Notes under the pieces: model-generated
What the model saw: only the letters and a program-made list of their open reading frames with translations
Database searches by the model: none
Told to the model about the DNA's origin: nothing
Part shown: one piece after another, positions 1 through 12,656 of the stretch
Position numbering within the stretch: position 1 is the first letter of the stretch
Layout of the letters: every line of letters begins with the position of its first letter
Position numbers and translations under genes: made by a program
From: Rutidosis leptorrhynchoides
Lineage: Eukaryota > Streptophyta > Magnoliopsida > Asterales > Asteraceae
NCBI RefSeq assembly: GCF_046630445.1
Contig: NC_092341.1
Location: 32,006,001-32,070,000 of the forward strand
Reading direction: 5' to 3'
DNA length: 64,000 bases

Positions 1-562
1 TAAAGAATTTCTTTCATTTTTGGTATGACAATCCCTTTTCAAGGAATCCACATACTAAGTAGTTTGCATAGTCTGCAAACCATGGTATTTCATTATAATC
101 TATCTTCAATAGATATTCATCAGGAAAGTTGTCTTGTATGGCCGATTCATTTAGAACTTCTAATTCAGGATTTTCAAGACGAGAAAGATGATTAGCGGCG
201 AGATTTTATGCTCCTCTTTTATCTCGGATTTCAATATCGAACTCTTGTAAGAGTAAGATCCAACAGATTAATCTTGGTTTGGCATCTTGTTTCGAAAATA
301 GGTATCTAAGAGCAGAATGGTCGGTATAGACCATCGTTTTTGCTAGAACGAGATATGAACGAAATTTGTCAAAAGCAAAGACAATAGCAAGGAGTTCTTT
401 TTCAGTAGTTGTGTAATTTGTTTGTGCTCCTTGTACCGTCTTACTAGCATAATATATAGGTTGAAATCGTTTTTCAATCCTTTGTCCTAAAACGGCTCCC
501 ATTGCAAAATCACTTGCATCGCACATTAGTTCAAACGGTAGATTCCAATTTGGTGTTATCAT
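1..562 (-). pseudogene. Athila pol: RNase H part
   Basis: The translation begins just after an in-frame stop and shows a Ty3/gypsy RNase H core: [16 protein letters not shown] with its first catalytic Asp, then [25 protein letters not shown] with the catalytic Glu, then [15 protein letters not shown] at 206-208 interrupts it. The same frame reopens to the left edge with the usual end of the RNase H/connector region (NLAANHLSRLENPELE and onward). It is continuous in frame with the RT piece at 584-3319, so the damage here is point stops only. The gene continues beyond the window towards integrase. Confidence 0.85.
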
Positions 563-583
563 GATCGGCGCATTAGTGAGTTT

Positions 584-3319
584 CTATTTAAGAATATTAA
601 AAGATTTGATACATTCATCTGAAAAGATGAATGGAGCATCCTTTTCTATGAGTTTATTCATAGGAGTGGCAATTTTAGAAAAATCTTTTATGAAACGTCG
701 GTAAAAATCGGCATGCCCTAGAAAACTCCTAACTCCTCTAATATTGGTGGGATGTGGAAGTTTAGCAATTACATCTACTTTAGCTCTATCCACTTCAATT
801 CCTTCTTTTGAAATTTTATGTCCAAGAACGATGCCTTCTTTAACCATGAAATGGCATTTCTCCCAATTAAGTACTAGATTTGATTGTTCACATCTAATAA
901 GCATTCGTTCAAGATTAACTAAACATGTTTCAAATGTATCATCGAATACTGAAAAGTCATCCATGAAAACTTCCATGTATTCTTCTATCATGTCGTGAAA
1001 AATCGCCATCATGCACCTTTGAAAGGTTGCAGGGGCGTTGCAAAGTCCAAATGGCATGCGTTTGTAAGTAAAAGTACCATAAGGGCACGTGAATGTGGTT
1101 TTCTCTTGGTCTTCGGGTGCTATTGGAATTTGAAAGTATCCGGAAAAACCATCAAGAAAACAATAGTAACTATTTCCGGCTAATCTTTCCAACATTTGAT
1201 CAATAAAAGGTAAGGGAAAGTGATCTTTTCTGGTGACGTTATTTAATTTTCTATAATCAATACATACACGCCATCCTGTTACAGTCCTAGTAGGAATAAG
1301 CTCATTTTTCTCATTTGTAATGACAGTCATGCCACCCTTCTTAGGCACGCATTGAACTGGGCTTACCCATGGACTATCAGAAATTGGGTAAATTAAACCT
1401 GCATCTAGCAGTTTAATAATTTCTTTTTTAACTACATCTTGCATATTAGGATTTAGTCTTCGTTGGTGTTGCACATAAGTTTTATGACCTTCTTCCATAA
1501 GGATTTTATGTGTGCAATACGAAGGACTTATTCCTTTAATATCATGAATCTTCCATGCAATGGCTGGTTTATGAGCTTTCAACACAGAAATGAGTTGTGA
1601 TTTCTCATTTTCAGTAAGAGAAGACGATATTATTACAGGTAATTCAGATTCACCATGTAAATAAGCGTATTCCAAATGGTTTGGAAGTGGCTTTAACTCT
1701 AGTGTCGGAGGTTCTTCTATCGATGATTTGTATCGATATCTGTCTTCTTCTTTTAGCATTTGAATTTCTTCTGTTGTTGGTTCATATCCATTAGCCATAA
1801 GTGTAGCTAACATTTCAGCTTCATCAATTGGTTCAGTACTTTCTCCTAAAGAACATTCTCCTGTTCCTTGTAATTCTGGAAATTCTTTTAACAATTCTGC
1901 ATGTGAATCTATAGTTTGAATATAATAACATGTATCATCTGCAGATTGCGGTTGTTGCATTGCTCTATCAACTGAAAAGGTAACACTCTCATCCTCTATA
2001 CTTAGGGTCAATTTCTTACCAAACACGTCTATCATTGCTTTAGCCGTATTTAAGAATGGTCTTTCTAATATTAGAGGAACTTGAGAATCTTCTTCCATGT
2101 CCAGAACAACAAAATCTACTGGAAATACTAAAGTACCAACTTTAACTAGCATGTTCTCCATTATCCCTCTTGGATATTTTATTGATCGGTCGGCTAGTTG
2201 TATACTAATTCTTGTTGGTTTCAATTCTCCAAAGTCTAGTTTAGCGTATAGTGAATACGGCATTAAATTTATACTAGCACCTAAGTCTGCCAATGCTTCT
2301 ATTGAACTAAGACTACCCAGAAAACATGGAATTGTGAAACTTCCTGGATCAGATAGTTTTTCTGGTATCTTATTCAACAGCACTGCAGAACAATTAGCAT
2401 TCATAGTAACGGCCGAGAGTTCTTCCATTTTCTTTCTATTTGTTATTAGATCTTTCAGAAATTTAGCATATCTAGGCATTCCTGAAATCACATCAATGAA
2501 AGGAAGATTTATATTTATCTGTATCAACATATCCAAGAATTTGGATTGCTCGGCTTCAAGTTTCTCTTTTTTCATTTTACTCGGGTAAGGAAGTGGTGGT
2601 TGGTATGGTTTAACATAAGGTTTAGCCTTAACTGTGTTATCTTCATTAACCTTTTCAACTACCGGTTCTGTTTCCTTATCTTGTTCAGGTTGTGGTTCTT
2701 GTGGAGTAGGAATAGCTTCATCAGAAATTTCAGGTATTTCAGGTGGTTTAAGTGTTGTACCACTTCTTGTGGTAATGGCTTTAGCTGTTTCATTCCGGGG
2801 GTTAGCATTTGTATCACTAGGTAGACTTCCCGATTTTCTTTCACCTATTAACCTTGCTAGGTTACTTACTTCTTGTTCCAGATTTTGAATAGAAGCTTGT
2901 TGATTTCTAAATGCTTGAGCATTTTGTTCATTAGTTTGTTTCTGAGATGTGAAAAACTGCGTTTGAGTTTCAACTAGCTTCGTCATCATATCTTCTAAAT
3001 TTGGCTTTTTATCATCGGTTTGTGGTGGTTTGTTTTGAAAATTAGGTCTTTGCTGATTGTAAGTATTATTGGATACTTGTTGATTGCTAGGACCTTGTTG
3101 GTTGTTGTATGGAATATTTCGGTTATAGTTCTGGTTTTGATTGTAAATCGGTCTTGGCGGTTGATAATTATTCTGATAATTATTTCCAGGCCTTTGGTTT
3201 AGATATGAAATATTCTCTCTTTGTTCCATTGTTAGTTCAATACTGAGACAATCTTTTGTCAAATGTGGTCCTCCACACTGCTCACAACTAATTCGTATTG
3301 AGTGAATATCTTTAGTCAT
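584..3319 (-). pseudogene. Athila gag C-terminus, protease and reverse transcriptase
   Basis: This 911-codon open stretch is the middle of the Athila polyprotein. A CCHC zinc knuckle lies near residues 12-24 (CEQCGGPHLTKDC), followed by an Asn/Gln-rich linker to about residue 100. The protease motif is at about 343-352, where the active site reads DLGA instead of DSGA or DTGA. RT occupies about 600-911, with CIDYRKLN near 686, MPFGLCNAPATFQ near 755 and the catalytic FMDD at 785-788. A TAG at 584-586 ends it before RNase H, and a stop at 3404-3406 lies upstream. The methionine at 3319 is only the first one after that stop and is not a true start. The element cannot make a full polyprotein. 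Confidence 0.9.
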
Positions 3320-3403
3320 CTTTTCTATTCGTCTCTCGACATCATCTATCTTTGCGGAAATGGAATCTAAGTCATGGCTAGAATCGGCTCTAGCTGCTTT
3401 AGA

Positions 3404-4393
3404 TTATCTAACGATATCTTTTTCTTGGTGCCACTCATGTGAGTGGGAAGCAGTGTTATCAATAATTTTGTAAGCATCAGTTTCTGTTTTCTTCATAATA
3501 GAACCACCAGCTGCTATATCTATGTCTTTTCTTGTAGTGATGTCGCATCCTTGGTAGAATATTTGTACTATTTGACAAGTGTCTAAACCATGTTGCGGAC
3601 ATCCTCTCAATAACTTTCCAAATCATGTCCATGCCTCATATAGAGTTTCATTTGGTTTCTGTGTGAACGTAACAATTTCTCCTTGAAGTCTTACGGCTTT
3701 AGATGCCGGAAAGAATTGTTTAAGAAAATTTTCAACTAAAACGTCCCATGTATCGATCGCCCCTTCAGGTAACGATTCCAACCAATCTTTGGCTTCTCCC
3801 TTTAAAGTCCAGGGAAATAACATGAGATATATCTGTTCATCTTCAACTTCTCTTATTTTAAATAGTGTGCAGATCTTATTAAAGGTACGAAGATGTTCAT
3901 TTGGATCTTCCTTCGGCGCACCACTAAATTGGCATTGATTAGTCACCATATGTAGAATTTTTCCTTTGATTTCATAATCTGGCGCATTAATGTCTGGATG
4001 AGTAATTGCGTGACCTTGGCCAGTGCGTTTAGCTCTCATTCGGTCTTCCATACTTAAAGGTTCCAGATTCTCCATAATTGAATTTGTTGAATCTGAATCA
4101 CTAGAGGATTCTGATTTAATGGTTCGTTCCTCAACAATCTCTGTTTGAATGATTGGTGGTTCCGGAGGAAAAATTAATGGTTCAGGATCTATGAATCGTC
4201 CCTGAATATTCTTCGGATTCTCAATTGTGAGGTCGGGTTCAAAAAATGGATTATCGGAAATTTGAATTGGAGTACTTGGTCGACTGGATGACGATTCTAA
4301 AGAAAAATCAACGGCGGTAATATTTGCTAAATGTCTTGATCTAGTTACAGGTGGTGAACGTACAAAAGGTGGTGAACGTCTTGCTCGGTGCAT
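3404..4393 (-). pseudogene. Athila gag N-terminal region
   Basis: The methionine at 4393 begins the Athila gag (MHRARRSPPFVRSPPVTRSR). The retrotransposon gag domain follows around residues 125-255, including the segments EAKDWLESLPEGAI and FLKQFFPASKAVRLQ. A TGA at 3623-3625 replaces an expected Arg codon just after ETLYEAWT. The same frame continues (FGKLLRGCPQHGLDTC) to a second stop at 3404-3406. All pieces from 4393 to 1 are in one frame, so the ancestral reading frame was a single gag-pol with no frameshift. Four premature stops are seen: 3623, 3404, 584 and 206. Confidence 0.88.
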
Positions 4394-6005
4394 TCACTGA
4401 ATATCCTATTAGTTTTTAAAAGGAAAGAAAAATTATATAAGTTATCCAATTAATAGACTTTTCTGATTTTGCCCACGTTTCGAATAGCCAAAAGATGCAG
4501 CAGAGGGGCAGGATTCGTTTGGTCTCAATATAATTGAGGACTGTTTGGCTCCAATAACCCGGTCCACGTACAAATCCAACTATTACTACGAACCAGAAAA
4601 TTTTGATGTCTATCAATTTAACCACTTAAAATAAATTTTCGTAATTTAAAGAAATTTTAGATAAGAAGTAGAATAAAAATCTATGTCCTAAAACTAGAAT
4701 GACGAGAAATAAGAAAGAAAAAGAGTGCGTCGAAAAAGGGCGAAAAAGAAAAGGGTTGAAAAATAAAAGGCGTCGAAAAATAAGAAAGAAAAAGAGTGAC
4801 TTATAGAACTTTAAAACACTCGACTAACCCAACCTTATTACTATCACTAACTTAAAATTAAAATTGCAAATTGAGATTACTAATTGGAGTGATAATTGAT
4901 ACATAGGTAAAAGGCGTCGAAAAATAAAAATAAAAAAGTAGCGCGTTGAAACTTAAAAAGAAACTAAAAACTAAAAACTAAAAGTTGCTTCTAAAAATAT
5001 TAAAGCTTACAAGTAAAACTATATCCCAAATGGCAATAACTTAAAAAGGTACTAAAATATAAAAATGGCGTCGCAAAATTCTAAAGCACCTAAATCTTAG
5101 TCTAAAGAAAAAACACTTAAGGGATTTTACGGCAAAACCTAAAAATCTAGAAATAAAAATAAGCTACGGCAAAAACTAGATCTAAAACTAAATACGAGCA
5201 AAAATTACAAAAGTTACGCTAAAACAATTAAAAAGGAACAAAATATAAAAATATACTAAAATTTGTAAAAAAAAAATACAATTTTTATAAAAATACAATT
5301 TTTATATTATTTATTTTATAAAACTATTAATTTTATATTAATTAAACTAATTAAAACTAAATAAAATAAGAAAATTAAAACTAAATATTATACTAATAAT
5401 ACCCTAATTAGGGTTTAAATAATAATAATTAATTAATTACTCCGTATTAAATGCGAGATTAGGGTTCTGGTCTGGCCTGTCAGGGTGGTTCCGTGAGTCG
5501 CGGTTGGCCCGGTTCAATATCTCCGCGAGTCGCGGAGGTTACAGGTTCACGTTCACCAGGTTCAAATTTCGACAGGTCAGTTTTTTATTTATATATATAT
5601 CTTTTTTTTATTTTTCTGTTTTTAGTATTTATATAAAATATTTATATTAATTAAATAAAATCTTATGTTTTTTAAAAAACTAAAATAAAAATAGAAATAC
5701 ATAAAAATCTTAAAACTAGATTTATATGTATATTTTTTTTCGGTTTTTTTAATTTTTATGTTTTAAATAAAAACAAAATATTTAAATAAAACTTATATTT
5801 TTATAAAATAAAAATAAAGAAACTTTATAAAACTTAAATATTTAACAAACTCTTAAAAATATTTATATTTTTGTTTTTCTTTTTATATTTTCGAATATTT
5901 AAAACGTATTTTTACAAAAGCGTATTTTTTTTATAAAAGTAAACTAAAAATAATTTTTTTTTTATATTAGCGTTGCGCTTCCGGCTTTTAAGCTAGATTT
6001 TAAGT
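4394..6005 (-). other. Athila 5' leader, non-coding
   Basis: About 1.6 kb between the primer site and gag, very A/T-rich, with no plausible gene. It holds scattered repeats of a GGCGTCGAAAAA-like unit at about 4730-4920 and two short palindromes at 5491-5503 and 5521-5537 (see findings). Long leaders are usual in Athila. Confidence 0.75.
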
Positions 6006-6023
6006 TCCCCGGCAGCGGCGCCA
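6006..6023 (-). promoter_or_regulatory. Athila primer binding site (tRNA-Asp type)
   Basis: On the minus strand this reads TGGCGCCGCTGCCGGGGA, the usual Athila primer site complementary to the 3' end of tRNA-Asp. It lies 8 bases downstream of the LTR, which fixes the element's orientation. Confidence 0.85.
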
Positions 6024-6031
6024 AAAATACT

Positions 6032-8023
6032 TGATAGCTAAAGCTAAGGGGTATAAAATACTATTAAATTTTACAAGAAAATACTATTAAATACGATACA
6101 ATTTTACACAAGATATTTATTTATTTATAGAATGGATATACTAAAACCTTGCTACAACACTTATAGGCAGTGTACTTAATCGTACAGTAGTGTAGTTTTT
6201 AGTAAGTCCGGTTCGTTCCACAGGGAATCTTTAAACAAAGCTTAACACTATATTAGTTTTATTTTATAAAAATACAAATATATATATAAGTAATATTATT
6301 ATTATAAAGGGGGGTTTTTACCGTTTAATGACCGGTTTGTCGATTTTAAAATTTTAGTCGCAGTTAAAACCTAATGTAAAATATTAAAAATAAATACAAG
6401 ACTTAATTTAAAGCGTAAAGTAAATAACGATAATGAAATTGTGATAAATAAAAGTGCGATAAAATAAAATTGCGATAATTAAAAAGTACGATAATTAAAA
6501 GTGCAATTAAATATAATAACAATAAATAAAAGTACGATAATTAGAAGTGCAATTAAATATAAAATAAAGGAAATTAAATATGAAATAAAAGAATTATGCT
6601 TATTTAAACTTCCGTAATCATGATGTTTGACGTGTTGATTTTAGTTTATTCCCATGGGTTAATTGTTCTTTGTCTTGGATTATTTAATATGTCCATACGG
6701 ATTTGTCCATAATAGTCCATCAGTCATAAATATAAAGAGCGAAAGCCTTCGTCAAATTATTCTTATTCCCGAAGTCAAATATTCCAACTAATTGGGGATT
6801 CAAATTGTAACAAGGTTTTAATACTTTGTTTAATGAATACACCAGGTTATCGACTGCGTGTAAACCAAGGTTTTACTACTTTGTTAACAATTACACCAAT
6901 TACCCTTGAATGTAATTCACCCCTGTTTCAACAAGTCTATTAACTATTAATCCAGTTCCGTGTCCGGTAAAATGAATAATTATTGGTATTTATAGATATC
7001 CCGCCCACCGTACCCAGTCAAGCGTATGTGGTTATATATAAATACGTCAAATTATAAGTTTGTATATTAAATTAACAAGGTATTGTTTAGTTAATATAAA
7101 ACCCATTAATAGCCCATAGTCTAATTTCCACAAGTGTCGTTCTTTTATCCAAACCCCAATTATGGTACAAAGCCCAATTACCCAATTTTTATATTTTTAG
7201 CCCAACATCATGATTACTTCGGTATTAAATAAGCATAATAATAACTTAGCTACGAGACATTAATGAAAATAATATAAACATAACTTACAATGATTAAAAA
7301 TAGCGTAGCGTTACACGGACAGAATTTCGACTTACACCCTTACAATATTCGCTAACATACCCTTATTATTAGAAATTAAAATTAAAATTAAAATTAAAAT
7401 ATAAATATATATATATACGTTTACATATATTGAGAGAGAGATAGATTATGGATCTTTTTTACGATCAGAATGCGCGAGCTTTATAGGCAGTTTCATATTT
7501 TAGGGCTCCGCGACTCGCGTAATTTTTTCACTACAAACTCCGCAACTCGCGGAGTTCGTATTTCCAGCTCACACAGCCTTGGCTCCTAGCTTGCCGACGG
7601 TTTATAATATATTATATAATATATAAATAATTATAAGAATTATTTAAATATTATATTATATTTATGTGCATAGTTGACTTGTAATTTTTAGTCCGTTGCG
7701 TCGAGCGTTGAGAGTTGACCCTGGTCCCGGTTCCGGATTTTCGAACGTCCTTGCGTACAATTTAATATCTTGTACTTTGCATTTTGAATCTTGTACTCTT
7801 GTAATTCTGAGACGTTTCTTATCAATAATTGGAACCTCTTTGATTGTATTTTGTACTTTTGAGCTTTTTGGTCGTTTGCGTCTTCAATTCGTCGAATCTA
7901 TCTTTTGTCTTCACCTTTTATTATTTAAACGAATATCACTTGTAAATAGAACAATTGCAACTAAAAGCTTGTCTTTCTTGAGGAATAATGCTATGAAATA
8001 TATGTTCGTTTTTAGCATTATCA
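6032..8023 (-). repeat. Athila 5' LTR
   Basis: The boundaries are the inverted ends TGATAG at 6032 and TTATCA ending at 8023. The length of 1992 bp fits Athila LTRs. It contains palindromes centred at 7514 and 7546. The copia gag reading resumes directly at 8024, which fixes the right boundary. Confidence 0.85.
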
Positions 8024-8905
8024 AAACTACAGATGAAAAATATGAACAATGGGAGCAGGAAGACCTGATTGTGTTTTCTTGGCTCATTCAGAACATTGAA
8101 CCAAACTTAGCAAGCAATCTCACCGAATTCCAAACTGCAAAAATGCTATGGGATGCACTGGTAACAACATACAGCTCTGGAAGGGACAAGTTGCAGACTT
8201 TTGATCTCCATGTCAGAGCAAATGAAATCAAGCAATCCGGTAAGTCAATCGAAGACCTCTGGATCAATTTACAGGTATATGGGGGGAAATTGAAAGAAGA
8301 GACCCAAACCCGATGAAATGCTCAATTGATATTGTCACTTATAACAAACTTAGATCCGAACAGAAACTATTTCAATTTTTAAATGCCTTGGATCATAAAC
8401 ATGACAATATCAAAAGAGAAATGCTTAGAATCGATCCATTACCCACTGCCGAAGAAGCATATGTTGCTGTCTGAAAAGAGAGTGCACACCAAAGCATATT
8501 TGGTGCTAAATCCGATGCTCCTTCCCACTCTAGCATCGCAACCGGACTTGTAGCTTCAAAATCAAAAGAATCTGACGGGTTTGGGCTAGTTTCGAAAAAC
8601 CAACGCCGGTCAGACTATTCTCAGTCATCATCCCGGGATAAAGATCACCTCGAATGTACCAAGTGTGGTATGAAACGTCATACGAAAGAACAATGCTTCA
8701 AGGTGATTGGATACCCAGAGTGGTGGAACAACGGACACAAAAAAGGGAAAGCAGCAGTGGCGGCTAGGTGAGGTAACCAATAGGCCAACAACTCCGGCGC
8801 CACCGCTAGTGGTGGATTTGGATTACTTGCGGCTGAGCAACCTTCATCGACTGAAGGTGAAGGTATGAACGATCGAGGGTTTTTTAACCCTAAATCAGGT
8901 ACCAA
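8024..8905 (+). pseudogene. Copia-1 gag remnant
   Basis: The gag (UBN2-type) reading starts in mid-protein at the Athila junction (KYEQWEQEDLIVFSWLIQNI) and runs to about 8290. A frameshift follows, then the reading continues (KLRSEQKLFQFLNALDHKHD) and meets a TGA near 8472 where an Arg codon is expected (CGA). A CCHC zinc knuckle (CTKCGMKRHTKEQC) lies at about 8658-8700, followed by the FKVIGYPEWW signature common in plant copia gag. A further stop follows near 8770. No start codon is present, because the first part is on the other side of the Athila element. Confidence 0.85.
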
Positions 8906-8957
8906 TTTTTCTATTACCCCCCTCTAGAACCTGGTTTGTGATAAATTTCCCCAAAAC

Positions 8958-9856
8958 TTGTTAAATAATAATAATAATAATTTTTGTAAATTAGACACCA
9001 CGTTTAAAAACAAATCTAAAAATAAACCTTTTTTGCAAAAAGAACTCTTAAATAATTTTTCTAACGTAAACTGTGTTTCAAATAAAATTAAAAGTGATGA
9101 ATGGATCATTGATTGTGGTGCAACCGATACCATGACCTTTGATAAAAATGATATTTGCCTAAAATCAAAACCGAACAAAGATAAAATTAAAACTGCTAAT
9201 GGTGGGGTAATTCAGGTTAAAGGGGGAGGAATGATTGAAATATCACCAACGTTGAAACTAAACAATTGTTTATATGTTCCTGCCCTCTCACACAAATTAC
9301 TATCTGTTAGCCATGTCACAAAGGAACTTAATTGGACCGTATTATTACACCCGGCCTTTTGTATCTTACAGGACCTCAGAACGGGGGAGATAATTGGTCG
9401 TGGTACTGAGCGAGATGGGTTATACTACATTGATGAGGTGATCCAAAATGGTACTGTTATGCTAGCTCATGGGACACCTAACCAACAAGCTTGGCTATGG
9501 CATAGACGTTTAGGTCATCCTTCCGCTAATTATCTAAGTATTTTATTTCCTAGTTTATTTTCTTCAAATAAAACACTTCAGTGCGAAACTTGTATTTTGG
9601 AAAAAAGCCATCAGAATTCTTTTAAAACTAGTAATACGAAAACTGAACGTCCTTTTGCCTTGATTCATTCTGATGTTTGGGGGCCAGCAAAGGTTAATGG
9701 GGGACATAATTTTTGATATTTCCTATTATTTATTGATGATTGTACCCGTATGACATGGACTTATTTTCTTACAAACAAATCCGAAGTCTTTAATAAATTT
9801 ACTTCTTTTTATACCATGGTTTTAATTGTAACATACAAGTCCTAAGATCCGACAAT
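8958..9856 (+). pseudogene. Copia-1 protease and integrase N-terminal part
   Basis: The copia protease motif is at about residues 48-58 (WIIDCGATDTM; Cys replaces the usual Ser after the catalytic Asp). The GAG-pre-integrase HHCC zinc region follows (WHRRLGHPSANYL ... CETCILEKSH), and then the integrase core start (LIHSDVWGP). A TGA at 9714-9716 interrupts the conserved FLLFIDD region in frame. Beyond it a frameshift leads into the 18-base G run at 9857. Confidence 0.88.
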
Positions 9857-11322
9857 GGGGGGGGGGGGGGGGGGAATTCGTTAACACCCAAATGAAACAA
9901 TTCTGCCAAGAAAATGGTATTATCCATCAGACCTCTTGCCCTCATACCCCCCAACAAAATGGGGTCGCTGAAAGGAAAAATCGTATCCTTTTAGAAATAA
10001 CACAGGCTTTAATGATCGAGTCTAATGTTCCAAAATCTTTCTGGCCGGAAGCTCTTGCCACGGAAACTTATCTCGTGAATAGACTTCCAACCAGAGCCCT
10101 TGGCCTAAAAAACCCCCTTCAAGCCCTAACCAAATTTTATAAACCCCCGTCAAATTTGACCCTCCAACCTCGGGTTTTTGGGTGCTCTGTGTTTGTTCAT
10201 ATACCTAAAACAGAACGATCCAAGCTTGACCCTTGTGCTGAAAAATGTGTTTTTGTTGGTTATGGGGTCAACCAGAAGGGGTATAGATGTTATAGCCCTA
10301 AAAAATGGCACATGTTCACTACCATGAACTGTGATTTTCTTAAGACTGAATACTTCTACACTACCCAACACACGAGTCAGGGGGAGACTGAGTCAAATGA
10401 CACTGTGAGTTGGCTAGATATACCTTCATCAGAAGAAGTTAATAACAGTACCAAATCTCAGTATGATCCTCCCGTCAGTACCACTTATGAAAGTCCTCCC
10501 GATAACACTGGAAATACTGAGGTAAGTACCAAATCTTCTAAAACTGATTCTACTAATCATGAAAATCAAGAGAATGTTTCAGAACAGGAAAGCAATACAG
10601 GTCAGCATGAATCAAACGGGCCTGAACAACAATCTGAATCTCAACAACAATCTGAATCTCAACAACAATCTGAATCCGAGCAAACAAACCAACAGCCCGA
10701 GCCTGAACAACCATATGTGCTACCCCCGAGAGCAAATAGGGGAATTCCTCCAAAACGATATGATCCAGATCGAGAAGCCCTCCGGTCAAGGTACCCAATG
10801 GCAAATATTGCTAAAGGAAATCTATCAAAAGAAGCAAAAACTTTCACTTCCGCGATATACTCTGAAGAAATCCCAACAACAGTAGAACAAGCCCTAAAAT
10901 CAAAGAAATGGAAGGAAGCAATGGAAACAGAAATGAAAGCTCTAAAGACAAATAACACTTGGGAAAAATGCATCCTTCCAAACTCAAAGAAACCTGTTGG
11001 ATGTCGTTGGGTGTTCACAATTAAACATAAAGCAGACGGTACAGTTGAAAGATACAAAGCTCGTCTCGTAGCTAAGGGATATACTCAAACTTATGGAGTC
11101 GATTACTCTGAAACTTTCTCACCCGTAGCCAAAATTGATACTATCAGAGTTTTATTCTCTGTTGCTGCAAATAAAGATTGGCCTCTCCATCAATTTGATG
11201 TAAAAATGCCTTTTTACATGGAGAACTCAAAGAGGAAGTCTACATGGAAGCACCTCCTGGTTTCACGTCAGACTTCAAAAACAGGGAAGTCTGTCGCCTT
11301 AAAAAATCTCTATATGGACTAA
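9857..11322 (+). pseudogene. Copia-1 integrase C-terminus and RT start
   Basis: The reading resumes after the G run with the second half of the integrase core ([14 protein letters not shown], with the catalytic Glu) and the connector region. The connector holds a Gln/Ser repeat at about 10625-10680. RT then begins ([12 protein letters not shown] ... [27 protein letters not shown]). The frame is lost at about 11215, where the RT sequence passes into another frame that is open from before 11244. The first methionine at 9892 is an accident and not a start. Confidence 0.88.
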
Positions 11323-12409
11323 AACAATCCCCGAGGGCTTGGTTTGGGCGCTTTACTTTAGCAATGAAAAATTATGGTTTTAAACAAAGTAACTCCGATC
11401 ACACATTATTTCTTAAACGATTAATCACTTGTCTCCTCATCTATGTAGACGATATGATCATAACAGGAAATGATAAAGAAGAAATTTTTAAACTAAAAAA
11501 CAATTTATTTAAAGAGTTTGAAATGAAAGATTTAGGGAGACTTAAATATTTCTTGGGGATTGAAGTGCTACGCTCTCAACAAGGGATCTTTATATGCCAA
11601 AAGAAATATGTTCTTGATCTCCTTGCTGAAACATGAATGGTCGACTGCAAGCCTGCCGACACTCCTATGATTCCAAATCAAAGGTTGTACATGGAAGAAG
11701 ACGCTAAACCCGCTGACAGAACTCAATATCAAAAAATTGTGGGAAAACTTATCTATCTTGCTCACACTCGTCCAGACATAGCACATGCTGTGGGAGTGGT
11801 GAGTCAATTCATGCACCAACCTCAACGTCATCATATGGATGCAGTTTGGAGAATTATCAAGTATTTAAAAGGAACAGCAGGACACGGAGTTTTATTTACA
11901 AAGAACAATAACCTTGAAACCCAAGTTTATACAGATGCTGGCTACGGAGGAGAAAAAGGAGATAGAAGGTCTACATCAGGATATTTTACCCTTGTTGGAG
12001 GAAATCTTGTCACATGAAAAAGTAAGAAGCAAAAGGTAGTCGCTCTCTCAAGTGCCGAAGCCGAATTTAGAGGTATTGCTAAAGGCGTAACTGAGGCCTT
12101 ATGGATCCGGAAACTTTTAACAGAAATTGGCTTCCCACTCAAAAAATCTATCAAGATCTACTGCGACAACGAAGCCGCAATAGCTATCTCAGAAAATCCT
12201 GTCCAACATGACCGAACCAAACACGTTGAGATAGACAGGCATTTCATTAAAGAAAAACTTGAAGCCGAAATCATATCTCTTCCATCTGTCAGATCAGAGG
12301 ACCAGTTAGCAGACATCTTAACCAAATCAGTCAATGGAAGAGCATTCCATGAAGTTCTCATCAAGTTGAATATCGGGAATTCCACTATTCAACGTGCGGG
12401 GGAGTGTTA
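11216..12409 (+). pseudogene. Copia-1 RT and RNase H
   Basis: RT continues with [16 protein letters not shown] and the catalytic YVDD box (LLIYVDDMIITGND, about 11440-11460). RNase H follows (VYTDAGYGGEKGDRRSTSGY ... VALSSAEAEFRGIAK ... DNEAAIAISENP ... HVEIDRHFIKEKL). Two TGA codons, at about 11634 and 12015, stand where Trp is expected. The natural end is the TAG at 12407-12409, which overlaps the first bases of the 3' LTR. Confidence 0.9.
12394..12404 (+). promoter_or_regulatory. Copia-1 polypurine tract
   Basis: The purine-rich TGCGGGGGAG lies directly before the TG of the 3' LTR at 12405. This is the usual site of plus-strand priming. Confidence 0.75.
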
Positions 12410-12656
12410 GACTGGAACAATTTGGATCAGAATGGCTCACCATCATCATTTCCTTATTTAAGAGATTTGTATAGCTGTGCAGAGTGATCCAACGGCTAGG
12501 TCTTCATATTGAATACCTTCCATATTTGTTTAGGCTCCTCTCCATAATTAGGATTGTAATCCCTGTATAAATAGCTAGCTTCTCCTTGTAACAAAACACA
12601 CAATCAATATACAAAAGCTTTATACAATCATCTATATACAATTCTGTTTTGTCTCA
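12405..12656 (+). repeat. Copia-1 3' LTR (short, about 250 bp)
   Basis: Starts TGTTAGAC after the polypurine tract and probably ends at GTCTCA (12656). A TATA-like CTGTATAAATAG at about 12564 is placed as expected for an LTR promoter. The 3' boundary is inferred from the inverted ends only, because the partner LTR is outside the window. Confidence 0.65.

Larger units (their letters stand above)
1..8023 (-). mobile_element. Athila-type Ty3/gypsy retrotransposon, 5' portion (3' end beyond window)
   Basis: Reading on the minus strand from 8023 down, the element has a 5' LTR (6032-8023), a tRNA-Asp-type primer site (6006-6023), a leader of about 1.6 kb and then gag-pol (4393 to 1). The RNase H region runs off the left edge, so integrase and the 3' LTR are outside the window. 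The RT style (FMDD box, IDYRKLN, GVRSFLGHADFYRRFIKDFSKI) is typical of the Athila clade. The right end falls inside the gag of a copia element, so this is a nested insertion. The 5 bases after the LTR (8024-8028, AAACT) should be repeated at the unseen left end. Confidence 0.9.
8024..12656 (+). mobile_element. Copia-1: Ty1/copia retrotransposon, 3' portion, interrupted by Athila
   Basis: Plus-strand order is gag, protease, integrase, RT, RNase H, polypurine tract and 3' LTR. This is copia order, with integrase before RT. The 5' LTR and the start of gag lie left of the Athila insertion and are not in the window. Several TGG-to-TGA and CGA-to-TGA type stops and at least three frameshifts show that it is dead. 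The lineage within copia is not resolved here. Confidence 0.9.

Noticed and set aside
5401..5420. Telomere-like CCCTAATTAGGGTTT
   Set aside because: Only one partial unit on each strand; no array.
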